Shown here in pieces: positions 1-7,723 of a stretch of DNA of 64,000 bases (position 1 is the first letter of the stretch; each line of letters starts with the position of its first letter). The notes beneath the pieces were generated by a model. It saw only the letters and a list, made by a program, of their open reading frames with translations. It did no database searches and was not told where the DNA came from. The stretch is from NCBI RefSeq assembly GCF_001458335.1, contig NZ_CYTO01000009.1, positions 382,385-446,384 of the forward strand, read 5' to 3'. Origin of the DNA: Cognatishimia activa (GTDB lineage: Bacteria > Pseudomonadota > Alphaproteobacteria > Rhodobacterales > Rhodobacteraceae). Made by a program: the position numbers and the translations under genes.

Positions 1-1
1 C

Positions 2-553
2 ACAGTCGGCTTCTCCAATGAGATCGCTGCCTACGACATGACGACGGCGTTGATCGGGCAGGGGTTCAAGAACATCGTTTTCCTCGGCGAAATCGACGAT
101 GACTGGACCCGTGGTGCGGCGCGTCGCAATGGGTTTGAACGTGCGATGGCAGAGGCGGGGTTAGATCCAAAAGCCGAAGTACGTTTCGGCACGCCGCCAT
201 TGTCTATTGAGAACGGTGCCGCAGCTGTCGAGCTGATCCTGAAAGAATACCCGGATGTGGACTGCGTTTTCTGCGTTTCAGACATGGCCGCTTTCGGTGT
301 GCAAAGCCGTCTCAAAGCCATGGGGATTTCGGTTCCAGATCAGATATCTGTGGTCGGGTTTGGTAACTTTGAAGTCTCTCGTTTTGCGTCGCCAGCGATC
401 AGCACAGTGGTGGTGGATCCAATCGCAATTGGTCGTGAAACAGGGGAGTTGATCGTGCGCTTGCTTGATGGCGCTAACGAAAACGACGAATCCCCAACCC
501 ATGTCACTCTGCCCCCAAAGCTTGAATTCCGGGCCAGCTCAAAGACAGTCTAA
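2..553 (+). CDS. LacI-family transcriptional regulator, C-terminal part (5' truncated)
   Basis: The reading frame is open from base 2 and runs to TAA at 551-553, giving about 183 residues of a sugar-binding effector domain. The N-terminal HTH lies outside the window. Segments such as CVFCVSDMAAFGVQ, ISVVGFGNFEVSRFASPAIS and the ending PPKLEFRASS are typical of the second lobe and C-terminus of LacI/GalR regulators. Ninety-four bases downstream begins a sugar ABC transporter operon preceded by two LacI-like palindromes, so this protein is the probable repressor of that operon. Family assignment is firm; ligand and target are inferred from position. Confidence 0.88.
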   Translation, partial: TVGFSNEIAAYDMTTALIGQGFKNIVFLGEIDDDWTRGAARRNGFERAMAEAGLDPKAEVRFGTPPLSIENGAAAVELILKEYPDVDCVFCVSDMAAFGVQSRLKAMGISVPDQISVVGFGNFEVSRFASPAISTVVVDPIAIGRETGELIVRLLDGANENDESPTHVTLPPKLEFRASSKTV

Positions 554-596
554 ATAAAGTGGCTAATGTGCTGATAAATAACATTTTATTTTTCTT

Positions 597-610
597 TGTG
601 ACCGGTCACA
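597..610. promoter_or_regulatory. LacI-type operator, proximal copy
   Basis: TGTGACCGGTCACA is a perfect 14-bp palindrome with the central CG step usual in LacI-family operators. It lies in the 94-bp gap between the regulator gene and the ABC transporter operon, about 38 bp before the ATP-binding-protein start. Confidence 0.7.
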
Positions 611-620
611 TTAGTGATAG

Positions 621-634
621 TGTGACCGGTAACA
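621..634. promoter_or_regulatory. LacI-type operator, second copy (imperfect)
   Basis: TGTGACCGGTAACA repeats the first palindrome with one changed base, 24 bp centre to centre from it. It ends 13 bp before the start codon at 648 and just upstream of the ribosome binding site GGAGGA. Two copies on the same helix face region suggest cooperative repressor binding. Confidence 0.6.
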
Positions 635-647
635 AGGCGGAGGAACA

Positions 648-1736
648 ATGCCAAAGATTCAGCTAGAAAACCTCGTAAAACGTTATGGGGACTTTGAGGT
701 TCTTCACGGGATCAACCTCGAAATGGAAGAAAACGAGTTCACCGTTTTCGTTGGTCCTTCAGGCTGCGGTAAGTCAACGACCCTGCGTATGATTGCAGGT
801 CTTGAGTCCGTATCCGGTGGGGAAATCTATATTGACGGAAAACCAGTCAGCAACCTCGAGCCAAAGGCGCGTGACCTAGCGATGGTGTTCCAGGACTACG
901 CGCTGTACCCGCATATGAACGTCGCGCAAAACATGTCTTTTGCCCTGCGTCTGCAAAAAGCGCCAAAGTCTGAAATCGACTCTAAAGTCAAAGATGTTGC
1001 CAAGATGCTCGGTCTGACCGAATTCCTGCATCGTAAGCCGGGCGAGCTTTCCGGTGGTCAGCGTCAGCGTGTGGCCATGGGCCGTGCTTTGACCCGTGAC
1101 AGCGGCACCTTCCTCTTTGACGAACCACTGTCCAACTTGGACGCGAAGCTGCGCGGTCAAATGCGTGCAGAGCTCGCGCTGATGCGTCAGCAGGTTCAGA
1201 AGAACATGATTTACGTAACCCACGACCAGATCGAAGCGATGACGCTGGCGGATCGGATTGTGGTTATGCATGGCGGCTATATCCAGCAGCAGGGCACCCC
1301 TGAAGAGCTGTATAAGCGCCCGGTGAATAAATTCGTGGCAGGCTTCCTTGGGTCGCCTCCGATGAACTTCTTGGATGCCGAGCTGACCGACGAAGGTGGC
1401 AAACTCTTCGTTGTTGGGTCCGGCTTTAAGATTGCATTGCCAGAAGAGCGTGCACACACGCTACCAGCCAATGCAAAAGGTCCGGTCACCATGGGCATCC
1501 GTCCCGCGGACCTGACCTTCGCACCGAAAGCGGCGGATGATCAAAGTTTTGATCTGCAAGTTGTCGTCTCTGAATACATCGGCGCGCAATCAGTTCTGAT
1601 CTGTGACTGTGCAGGCCAGAAAGTAGAAGTCGAACTGAAGTCTGACACCCCAATCGCACTTGGAGAGAAGCTGCGCTTTGAGGCCAATACAGACGCCATT
1701 CACCTATTCGATCGCGAAACGGAGGCCGCACTTTAA
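648..1736 (+). CDS. Sugar ABC transporter ATP-binding protein (MalK/UgpC type)
   Basis: This is the cytoplasmic ATPase of a CUT1-type carbohydrate importer, 362 residues, normal for MalK/UgpC proteins. The Walker A motif GPSGCGKST is at residues 36-44, the Q-loop glutamine at about 82, the signature LSGGQ at 134-138 and Walker B FLFDEP at 155-160. The roughly 120-residue C-terminal part is the TOBE/regulatory region. ATG at 648 follows GGAGGA. It is the first gene of an operon with the binding protein at 1769 and two permeases. Having the ATPase first is less usual but common in alphaproteobacterial polyol and sugar operons. The substrate cannot be read from the sequence. Confidence 0.93.
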   Translation: MPKIQLENLVKRYGDFEVLHGINLEMEENEFTVFVGPSGCGKSTTLRMIAGLESVSGGEIYIDGKPVSNLEPKARDLAMVFQDYALYPHMNVAQNMSFALRLQKAPKSEIDSKVKDVAKMLGLTEFLHRKPGELSGGQRQRVAMGRALTRDSGTFLFDEPLSNLDAKLRGQMRAELALMRQQVQKNMIYVTHDQIEAMTLADRIVVMHGGYIQQQGTPEELYKRPVNKFVAGFLGSPPMNFLDAELTDEGGKLFVVGSGFKIALPEERAHTLPANAKGPVTMGIRPADLTFAPKAADDQSFDLQVVVSEYIGAQSVLICDCAGQKVEVELKSDTPIALGEKLRFEANTDAIHLFDRETEAAL

Positions 1737-1768
1737 TTAAGCGGCACAAAACAGCAGTGGAGGAGCAT

Positions 1769-3097
1769 ATGCTGAATTACCTTACGAAAGCAGGAGCGGG
1801 CGTCGCAGCCCTAACCCTGTCCACTACCTTGGCAGTGGCCAACCCTTATGCGGATTATGAGGGCCAGACTCTGGTCGTGAACTTCCCAGCACACCCGCAC
1901 TTTGATGCGGTCATGAAAGTGCTGCCAGAATTCACAAAAGAAACTGGGATCCGCGTTGAAGTTGACCAACTGCAGTACCTGAAGATGCGTGAAAAGCAGA
2001 CTCTGGAGCTGACAAAGAACAAAGGCGACTATGACCTGATCGCTTACGTTGTTTTCTCCAAAGCTGACTACGTTTATGCGGACCAGCTGGAAAACCTGGC
2101 GAAGTACTTCATGAACCCAAAGCTGGCTGACCCTGGCTATGACGCAGATGACCTGATCGACGGTTACGTTGGTAACATCGGTGTTGCTGGTGGTACAAAA
2201 GGCTACCTGCCTGGTCCAACTGGCTCTCTCTACGGCATCCCATTTGGTTCTGAGACATCCATCCTGGGTTACCGCAAAGACATCTTTGAAAAGCACGGCC
2301 TAGAGGTTCCTACAAACTACGACGAACTGCTCGACGTTGCATGTAAGATCCCTGAGCTAGAGCCTGGCATGGGAGGTCTTGCGTCCCGTGCGGCGTCTGG
2401 TCACCACGCATCCCACGCGTTCTTGCTGCACCTTGCCCCTCTGGGCGGTCGCATCTTTGACGATCAGTGGAACCCAATCGTGAATAACGAAGCGGGTGTG
2501 AAAGCAGCAGAAGCACTGAAAACAATCGTTGATTGTGGTGCAGAAGGTGCGGAAACATTTGGTTTCGCAGAAGCGGGTGCGTCCTTCTTGCAAGGTCAAT
2601 CTGCAATGTTCCTGGACTCCACAGTGTTCGCGGGTCAGGTGAACAACCCATCTAAGTCCAAAGTTGTTGGTAAAATCGGTTGGGCGCCACACCCAGTTGG
2701 CACCCGCGCGGGTTCCCAGACGGGTGGCTTCGGCATCGGTATCCCATCCAACGCAGGTAACAAAGATGCAGCATTCCTGCTGATGCAGTGGCTGACAAGC
2801 AAAGAAGCAGACAAGATGATCGCCATCGCTGGTGGTAACCCATCTCGCTTCTCCACACACGCTGACCCAGCTGTGCTGGAAGTGCACCCACACCTGGAAG
2901 TCTTCGGTGAAGCGCTGAAAAACGCTGACCCAGACTGGCGTCCGATCATCCCAGTATGGGGTAAGATCAACGCGGATATCGGGACTTCCCTGTCTAAAGT
3001 TCTGACAGAAGGTACGGACATCCAAGAAGCTCTGGACGGTGTTGCAGAACGTGCACGCGGCATCATGGATGACGCAGGTTACTACACCTGGAACTAA
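1769..3097 (+). CDS. Sugar ABC transporter periplasmic binding protein
   Basis: A secreted extracellular solute-binding protein (family 1) of about 442 residues that delivers a carbohydrate to the permeases at 3197 and 4125. The start is placed at ATG 1769, 8 bp after GGAGGAG; an in-frame GTG at 1757 lies inside that ribosome binding site. The N-terminus has a positively charged residue, a hydrophobic stretch and a VANP cleavage region. The body shows family features such as YGIPFGSETSILGYRKDIF and GGFGIGIPSNAGNKDAAFLLMQW. It is followed by two hairpins, consistent with higher expression of the binding protein than of the permeases. Confidence 0.92.
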   Translation: MLNYLTKAGAGVAALTLSTTLAVANPYADYEGQTLVVNFPAHPHFDAVMKVLPEFTKETGIRVEVDQLQYLKMREKQTLELTKNKGDYDLIAYVVFSKADYVYADQLENLAKYFMNPKLADPGYDADDLIDGYVGNIGVAGGTKGYLPGPTGSLYGIPFGSETSILGYRKDIFEKHGLEVPTNYDELLDVACKIPELEPGMGGLASRAASGHHASHAFLLHLAPLGGRIFDDQWNPIVNNEAGVKAAEALKTIVDCGAEGAETFGFAEAGASFLQGQSAMFLDSTVFAGQVNNPSKSKVVGKIGWAPHPVGTRAGSQTGGFGIGIPSNAGNKDAAFLLMQWLTSKEADKMIAIAGGNPSRFSTHADPAVLEVHPHLEVFGEALKNADPDWRPIIPVWGKINADIGTSLSKVLTEGTDIQEALDGVAERARGIMDDAGYYTWN

Positions 3098-3102
3098 TCT
3101 CT

Positions 3103-3159
3103 GAAACCAGCTCTTAAACTGGTTTTCCTCCTCGGGCGCCGCGCCACGGTGCGGCGCCC
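3103..3159 (+). other. Two tandem intercistronic hairpins after the binding-protein gene
   Basis: The first stem pairs AAACCAG (3104-3110) with CTGGTTT (3119-3125) and is followed by T-rich sequence, like a weak terminator. The second is a perfect 9-bp stem GGGCGCCGC (3134-3142) / GCGGCGCCC (3151-3159) without a T run. Such elements between a binding protein and its permeases usually attenuate transcription or protect the upstream mRNA; that role here is inferred. Confidence 0.6.
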
Positions 3160-3196
3160 ACCCAGACCAAACTCTCTACATCGAAGGGCCTCAATC

Positions 3197-4123
3197 ATGA
3201 GTGCTGTAGCAAGGGCCAATCGGCTCACCCCATACATGTTTCTTGCGCCTGCCGCCGTCGTGCTGGTCTTCGCGCTGCTCTACCCGATCGGGTACATGGT
3301 ATACGCCAGCTTTCTTGACTGGAGCCCAAGCCAACGGATCGGCCAGGCCGACTTCATTGGCCTACGGAACTACGCAAACCTCCTGACCGACGCAGCTTTC
3401 CTTGAAAGCTTCTGGGTCACCATCAAATTCGCGGCTGTGGTCGTGACGCTCGAAATGGTGATCGGTGTCGGCCTCGCGCTGCTTCTTGACCGCAACATCC
3501 GCGGCATGTCGCTTTTGCGCACAATCTTCATCCTGCCAATGATGATCGCTCCGATCGTCGTGGGTCTGATGTGGCGCTATATGTACCACCCAACCGTGGG
3601 TATTTTTAACCGCACCATCAAAAACTTGGGCTTTGAGACCGGCATTCCTTGGCTCTCTGACAGCACATGGTCCTTCATTGCGGTTGTGATTGCTGACGTA
3701 TGGCAGTGGACCCCATTCATCTTCATCCTTGCCCTGGCTGCGATGCAATCCTTGCCACGCTCTGCTCTGGAAGCAGCAGAAATCGACGGCGCAACTGAGT
3801 GGCAGAAGGTCATCATGATCAAAATCCCGCTGATGATGCCGGTTCTCATCGTGACGCTGCTGCTCCGCCTGATCGATGCGTTCAAAGTGCTCGAGGTGAT
3901 CATGGTTCTCACCAACGGTGGCCCGGGTCTGTCGACCGAGATCGTTGCGCTCCGCATCTTCCGCACCGCGCAGGAATTCCAAGAGCTGGGTGAAGCGGCA
4001 GCAATGTCCAACCTTCTTCTCCTGATGCTCATGGCCCTGACCATCGGCATGTTCATGTACACGAAAATTCAAGAAGCCCGCACAGCACGCATGCTGAAAG
4101 CGGCTCAGCAAGAGGACGAATAA
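3197..4123 (+). CDS. Sugar ABC transporter permease 1 (MalF/UgpA type)
   Basis: An inner-membrane permease of about 308 residues with roughly six transmembrane segments, the first at LTPYMFLAPAAVVLVFALLY. The cytoplasmic EAA loop is visible as ALEAAEIDGATEWQKVIMIKIPLMMP, the docking site for the ATPase. I chose ATG 3197 (MSAVARANRL) over an upstream in-frame start at 3149 because the 3149 start falls inside the preceding hairpin and adds an atypical basic stretch. The next permease starts 1 nt after its stop. Together they form the translocation pore of the CUT1 importer. Confidence 0.92.
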   Translation: MSAVARANRLTPYMFLAPAAVVLVFALLYPIGYMVYASFLDWSPSQRIGQADFIGLRNYANLLTDAAFLESFWVTIKFAAVVVTLEMVIGVGLALLLDRNIRGMSLLRTIFILPMMIAPIVVGLMWRYMYHPTVGIFNRTIKNLGFETGIPWLSDSTWSFIAVVIADVWQWTPFIFILALAAMQSLPRSALEAAEIDGATEWQKVIMIKIPLMMPVLIVTLLLRLIDAFKVLEVIMVLTNGGPGLSTEIVALRIFRTAQEFQELGEAAAMSNLLLLMLMALTIGMFMYTKIQEARTARMLKAAQQEDE

Positions 4124-4124
4124 G

Positions 4125-5000
4125 ATGGCTGCCTCAACCACAGAAAAACAAAACCCGGCGTTTTACGCGCTACTGGTGGCCCTTGTGGTCATGTCCGTGG
4201 GGCCAATCGCCCTGATGCTGGCCACATCTTTCAAGATGAACGTGGACATCTATGACGAGAGCGTTTCAGCCTTCTTCTTCACGCCAACCATCCGCAACTA
4301 CGAGACCGTCCTGTGTAACGTTCTGTGGTACGAGCCGGCACATGTAGACTATTGCGACCCAACCTTCGGTCGTGCGCTTGGCAACTCGCTCTTCATCGCG
4401 ATTGTCTCCACCGGTCTGACTTTGGTGATTGGCTGCATGGCGGCTTATGCGCTCGTGCGCTTTAAGTTCATGGGCCGCGGTGCGGTGTCTATGACCACTC
4501 TGATGATGCGTATGGTGCCCCCTGCGGTTCTCTTGGTGCCGGTGTTCGGGATTTGGACCTTCCAATATGGTTTGGACCAGTCCCATCTGGGGATCATCCT
4601 GGTCTACACAGCCATGAACCTGCCCTTCGTGATTTGGATTTTGCAGAGTTTCATCGTGCAGGTGCCAATTCAGCTTGAAGAAGCGGCACGTATGGATGGC
4701 GCAAACCCGGTGCAGATCTTTTTCATGGTGGTTTTGCCAATCATCAAACCGGGTCTTGCAGCGGCGGCGATCTTTACCTTCCGCATCGCTTGGAACGAAT
4801 TCCTGCTGGCAAATGCCTTGTTGGGTCGCTCCACTCGGACGGTGCCTGTGACCATCGTGAACTCCATCACCGAATATGACATCGACTGGGGTGTGATTAT
4901 GGCGACGGGTATGTTGCTGGCGGTACCGCCGATCATCTTCACCTTCGCAGCGTCCCGCCAAATCATCACTGGTATGACAGCAGGTGCGGTTAAAGGCTGA
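4125..5000 (+). CDS. Sugar ABC transporter permease 2 (MalG/UgpE type)
   Basis: The second inner-membrane permease, 291 residues, with six predicted hydrophobic segments beginning near residue 13. The EAA loop appears as QLEEAARMDGANPVQIFFMVVLP, followed by the usual IFTFRIAWNEF segment of MalG-like proteins. There is a longer than usual periplasmic loop containing two cysteines (around VLCNVLWYEPAHVDYCDP). Its stop overlaps the next start by one base (TGATG), so the cytochrome b561-type gene is translationally coupled. Confidence 0.92.
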   Translation: MAASTTEKQNPAFYALLVALVVMSVGPIALMLATSFKMNVDIYDESVSAFFFTPTIRNYETVLCNVLWYEPAHVDYCDPTFGRALGNSLFIAIVSTGLTLVIGCMAAYALVRFKFMGRGAVSMTTLMMRMVPPAVLLVPVFGIWTFQYGLDQSHLGIILVYTAMNLPFVIWILQSFIVQVPIQLEEAARMDGANPVQIFFMVVLPIIKPGLAAAAIFTFRIAWNEFLLANALLGRSTRTVPVTIVNSITEYDIDWGVIMATGMLLAVPPIIFTFAASRQIITGMTAGAVKG

Positions 5001-5749
5001 TGCTGGACTGGTTGCTCTCATCCATCGACCCATCGCGTGGTCATGAGGTTGGCTTTGCCATCTCATGGCACGCGAGGCTGATGACGCTGGCTTGGGGCGT
5101 TCTTGTCCCAGCGGCGATCTTCGCGGCACGATACATGAAAATCGTGCCGGGTCAGGATTGGCCGCGGGAGCTCGATAACAAGACGTGGTGGCATTTTCAC
5201 TGGATGGGGCAGGCCCTTGCCTATGCCATCTCTTTGATTGGCCTAGGTCTGGTCTTGGGGCGCGGCGAAAACCCGTTTCAGCTGAATCTCCACACGGTGC
5301 TTGGTTACGTCGTTTTGGCCTTTGGCACTTGTCAGGTTTTGCTGGGCATCTTTCGCGGCAGCAAAGGCGGCCCAACGGCTCGTGCGACGGATGGGAGCCT
5401 ACATGGCGACCACTATGACATGACACCCAAACGCTTGATGTTTGAACGCGTGCACCGGTCCCTCGGGTATTTGGCTTTGTTGCTTGGCATGATCACCATT
5501 TTGGTGGGCATGTGGAACGCAAACGCGCCGCGGTGGATGTGGGTGGTTCTGGTGAACTACTGGATGTTCCTCGTGGTGGCGTCGGTCATTGCCCAGATAC
5601 GCGGCAATGCGGTGGATACCTATCAAGCCATTTGGGGACCTGACCCGTCTCTTCCCGGAAACAAATTGCCGAAAATGGGCTGGCGTACTGTCCGGCCCAG
5701 CGAGAAGACGAATGGCCAATCCGGCCAGACCCTAGAAGGAGCTGAATGA
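5000..5749 (+). CDS. Cytochrome b561-like membrane protein
   Basis: A 249-residue integral membrane protein with about five hydrophobic segments. Histidines sit in helix positions expected for haem b ligation: SWHAR near residue 22, HFHWMGQ near 66, NLHTVLGY near 95 and RVHRSLGY near 148. This pattern matches the DOMON-associated cytochrome b561 group, which moves electrons across the membrane. It lies inside the sugar transporter operon, overlapping the permease by 1 nt and the lactonase by 4 nt, which suggests a partner role in periplasmic or membrane sugar oxidation. That role is inferred; no dehydrogenase is present in the operon. Confidence 0.75.
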   Translation: MLDWLLSSIDPSRGHEVGFAISWHARLMTLAWGVLVPAAIFAARYMKIVPGQDWPRELDNKTWWHFHWMGQALAYAISLIGLGLVLGRGENPFQLNLHTVLGYVVLAFGTCQVLLGIFRGSKGGPTARATDGSLHGDHYDMTPKRLMFERVHRSLGYLALLLGMITILVGMWNANAPRWMWVVLVNYWMFLVVASVIAQIRGNAVDTYQAIWGPDPSLPGNKLPKMGWRTVRPSEKTNGQSGQTLEGAE

Positions 5750-6672
5750 TGTTTGGCGTCATTGAAGGCACAGGCTTTGAAGTCATCGAGCCAGAGTTTG
5801 GAGCATGTTTCATTGGCCATGCCCGGGTTGAGCGGCTTTGGACGGGTGCACGTTGGTCCGAAGGCCCAGCGTGGTTCCCAGCGGGCCGTTATCTGGTGTG
5901 GTCTGACATCCCAAACAATCGCCTGATGCGTTGGGATGAGACGGACGGCTCTGTTTCTGTTTTCCGTGAACCATCCAACAATACCAACGGCAACACGGTA
6001 GACGGGCAGGGGCGTCTGGTGTCTTGCGAACACCTCACGCGCCGCGTGACACGCACGGGCTTTGATGGCTCTATCGAAGTGATCGCGGACGCGGTTGATG
6101 GCAAACGCCTGAATTCACCAAACGACGTGGTGGTGAAGTCCGACGGCTCTATCTGGTTCACCGATCCGTCCTATGGGATCATGATGGACTATGAAGGTGA
6201 TCGGGCGGAGAGCGAGATTGGCGCCTGCCATGTCTATCGTTGGGACCCGGAAACCGGCGTTGCGTCAGCGGTCGCGACAGATTTTGTGAAACCCAATGGT
6301 CTGGCCTTCTCTGATGACGAAAAGACGCTTTTTGTATCTGACACTGGCGGTACGCACCAAGAAGGTGGTCCTGCGCATATCCGTAAATTGGACGTAACTG
6401 CCGATGGCAAAGGCCTGACCGGCGGCTCTGTGTTTGCCGATTGCACCAATGGTTTCTTTGATGGCTTCCGCCTGGACCGTGATGGCCGTGTCTGGAGCTC
6501 TGCTGGGGATGGTGTGCATTGCCTGAATGCCGACGGCGTCTTGATCGGCAAGGTGCATATTCCAGAGATCGTCGGCAATGTCTGCTTTGGCGGCGCTAAA
6601 CTGAACCGCCTGTTTATCGCGGCCACAAGCTCGCTTTATTCGGTTTATCTGAATGTGAATGGGTTGAAGTAA
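5746..6672 (+). CDS. SMP-30/gluconolactonase family protein
   Basis: A 308-residue six-bladed beta-propeller of the SMP-30/gluconolactonase/LRE family, which hydrolyses sugar lactones using a divalent metal. Family segments are visible: WSEGPAWFPAGRYLVWSDIP, NSPNDVVVKSDGSIWFTDPSYG and KPNGLAFSDDEKTLFVSDTG, carrying the metal-binding glutamate, asparagine and aspartate. There is no signal peptide, so it should act in the cytoplasm. It overlaps the b561 gene by 4 nt (ATGA) and closes the operon, supporting a pathway that oxidises an imported aldose to a lactone and then to an aldonic acid. Confidence 0.88.
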   Translation: MMFGVIEGTGFEVIEPEFGACFIGHARVERLWTGARWSEGPAWFPAGRYLVWSDIPNNRLMRWDETDGSVSVFREPSNNTNGNTVDGQGRLVSCEHLTRRVTRTGFDGSIEVIADAVDGKRLNSPNDVVVKSDGSIWFTDPSYGIMMDYEGDRAESEIGACHVYRWDPETGVASAVATDFVKPNGLAFSDDEKTLFVSDTGGTHQEGGPAHIRKLDVTADGKGLTGGSVFADCTNGFFDGFRLDRDGRVWSSAGDGVHCLNADGVLIGKVHIPEIVGNVCFGGAKLNRLFIAATSSLYSVYLNVNGLK

Positions 6673-6701
6673 CCAGTTCAAAATTTGACCAGTACAACAG
6701 G

Positions 6702-6733
6702 AAAACCCCGCGCCTTGGCGCGGGGGTTTTTTG
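6702..6733. terminator. Bidirectional intrinsic terminator
   Basis: AAAACCCCGCG, a short loop and CGCGGGGGTTTTTT form a strong GC stem with a T tract on the plus strand and a shorter one on the minus strand. It sits between the convergent ends of the lactonase gene and the gene at 6734-7282, one base from the latter's stop. Confidence 0.88.
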
Positions 6734-7282
6734 TCATGGCCTCAATGGGTTCGCAGCGAGTTCACCGGCGATGTCTTGATCAAGCGGCGTTCCAAAACTG
6801 TTCAAAATATAGCCCAGCGTTGAATAGAACCCGACCGTCGCGATCAGATCGAACATCCCCGATTTGCCGACCAGTGCGACCAGTGCGGTTTGTGAGTCTT
6901 GAGACAGTTGCCGCTCGTTAAACAGGTCGTCCACCGCAGTGGCCAATACGGCGTCATCGCCCTTTATGTCGATGATGGGTCCGCTCAATCGAGCAATACG
7001 CACATCGCTCAACCCATTCTTGCGACCCCGGACAATATGCTGGTGCCACTCATACGAGGATCCCAGCTGCCAACCGGTGCGCAAGATGACGACTTCGCTG
7101 AACTCAAGACCAAGCGTCGTTTGGTTGACCACATGTTCTCGCAAATCAGCCCATGCCCTCAGCAAAGCAGGATGATGGGCCATGGTGCGATAGACATTCA
7201 ATCCCCCCGCAAAGCCCGCCAACATATCGGCGAGCTCTTGGGGCCAGTCTTCATCAGACAGCGGAGGGTAGGGGGACGTCAT
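6734..7282 (-). CDS. Carboxymuconolactone decarboxylase (AhpD-like) family protein
   Basis: A 182-residue all-helical protein of the carboxymuconolactone decarboxylase fold. The core REHVVNQTTLGLEFSEVVILRTGWQLGSSYEWHQH matches the family, but the position often held by a CxxC redox pair reads SSYEWHQH, so peroxidase (AhpD) chemistry is unlikely. Proteins of this subgroup are commonly annotated only to family level. It is the last gene of the TRAP operon, 9 nt after the universal stress protein, so a link to the metabolism of the imported substrate is plausible but unproven. Confidence 0.8.
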   Translation of the reverse strand: MTSPYPPLSDEDWPQELADMLAGFAGGLNVYRTMAHHPALLRAWADLREHVVNQTTLGLEFSEVVILRTGWQLGSSYEWHQHIVRGRKNGLSDVRIARLSGPIIDIKGDDAVLATAVDDLFNERQLSQDSQTALVALVGKSGMFDLIATVGFYSTLGYILNSFGTPLDQDIAGELAANPLRP

Positions 7283-7291
7283 GTTCTAAGA

Positions 7292-7723
7292 CTAACGCAC
7301 TACGTGAACCGAACACTTGGAGTGGCGCACAACACGTGCCGCATTCGGGCCAAGCAAATAGTCTGAAAAATCAGGCTTGTGCGCCCCGATCACGATAAGC
7401 CCGCAATTGGTTTCAGCCGCCACGTGCAGGATCTCTTCATAGGCTGACCCAGTGGCCACAACATGGCGCACCGAGGCATCCGCGTCCGCGCCAAGGCTCG
7501 CGATGATTTGCTCTTTCAAGGCAGTCTTGGCTTCTGCAACCGCTTGGTCATGGTGGCTTTGGTCAAAGAAGGTCGCCACCACGCTTTTTCCGTAGTCAGG
7601 GATGACGGTCACAACATCAAGCTGCGCGCCATCCATATCCGCAAGGCGTTTGGCTTCTTTCAAAACCGCGTCATCTTTACCTTTGTTCGAGATGTCGACG
7701 GCACATAGAACGGAACGGCTCAT
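7292..7723 (-). CDS. Universal stress protein (UspA family)
   Basis: A 143-residue single-domain cytoplasmic nucleotide-binding protein. The start MSRSVLCAVDISNKG is the usual first beta strand, and the C-terminal GAHKPDFSDYLLGPNAARVV carries the glycine-rich ATP-binding loop. Its start overlaps the stop of the fused TRAP permease by 4 nt (ATGA). Small Usp proteins are frequent partners of TRAP transporters (TeaD beside TeaABC is the known case, where it regulates transport), so this one probably modulates the adjacent TAXI transporter. Confidence 0.9.
   Translation of the reverse strand: MSRSVLCAVDISNKGKDDAVLKEAKRLADMDGAQLDVVTVIPDYGKSVVATFFDQSHHDQAVAEAKTALKEQIIASLGADADASVRHVVATGSAYEEILHVAAETNCGLIVIGAHKPDFSDYLLGPNAARVVRHSKCSVHVVR

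Noticed and set aside
4266-5426. 386-codon minus-strand ORF opposite permease and b561 genes
   Set aside because: It spans two well-supported genes and their junction, has His/Arg/Gln-rich composition and no domain.
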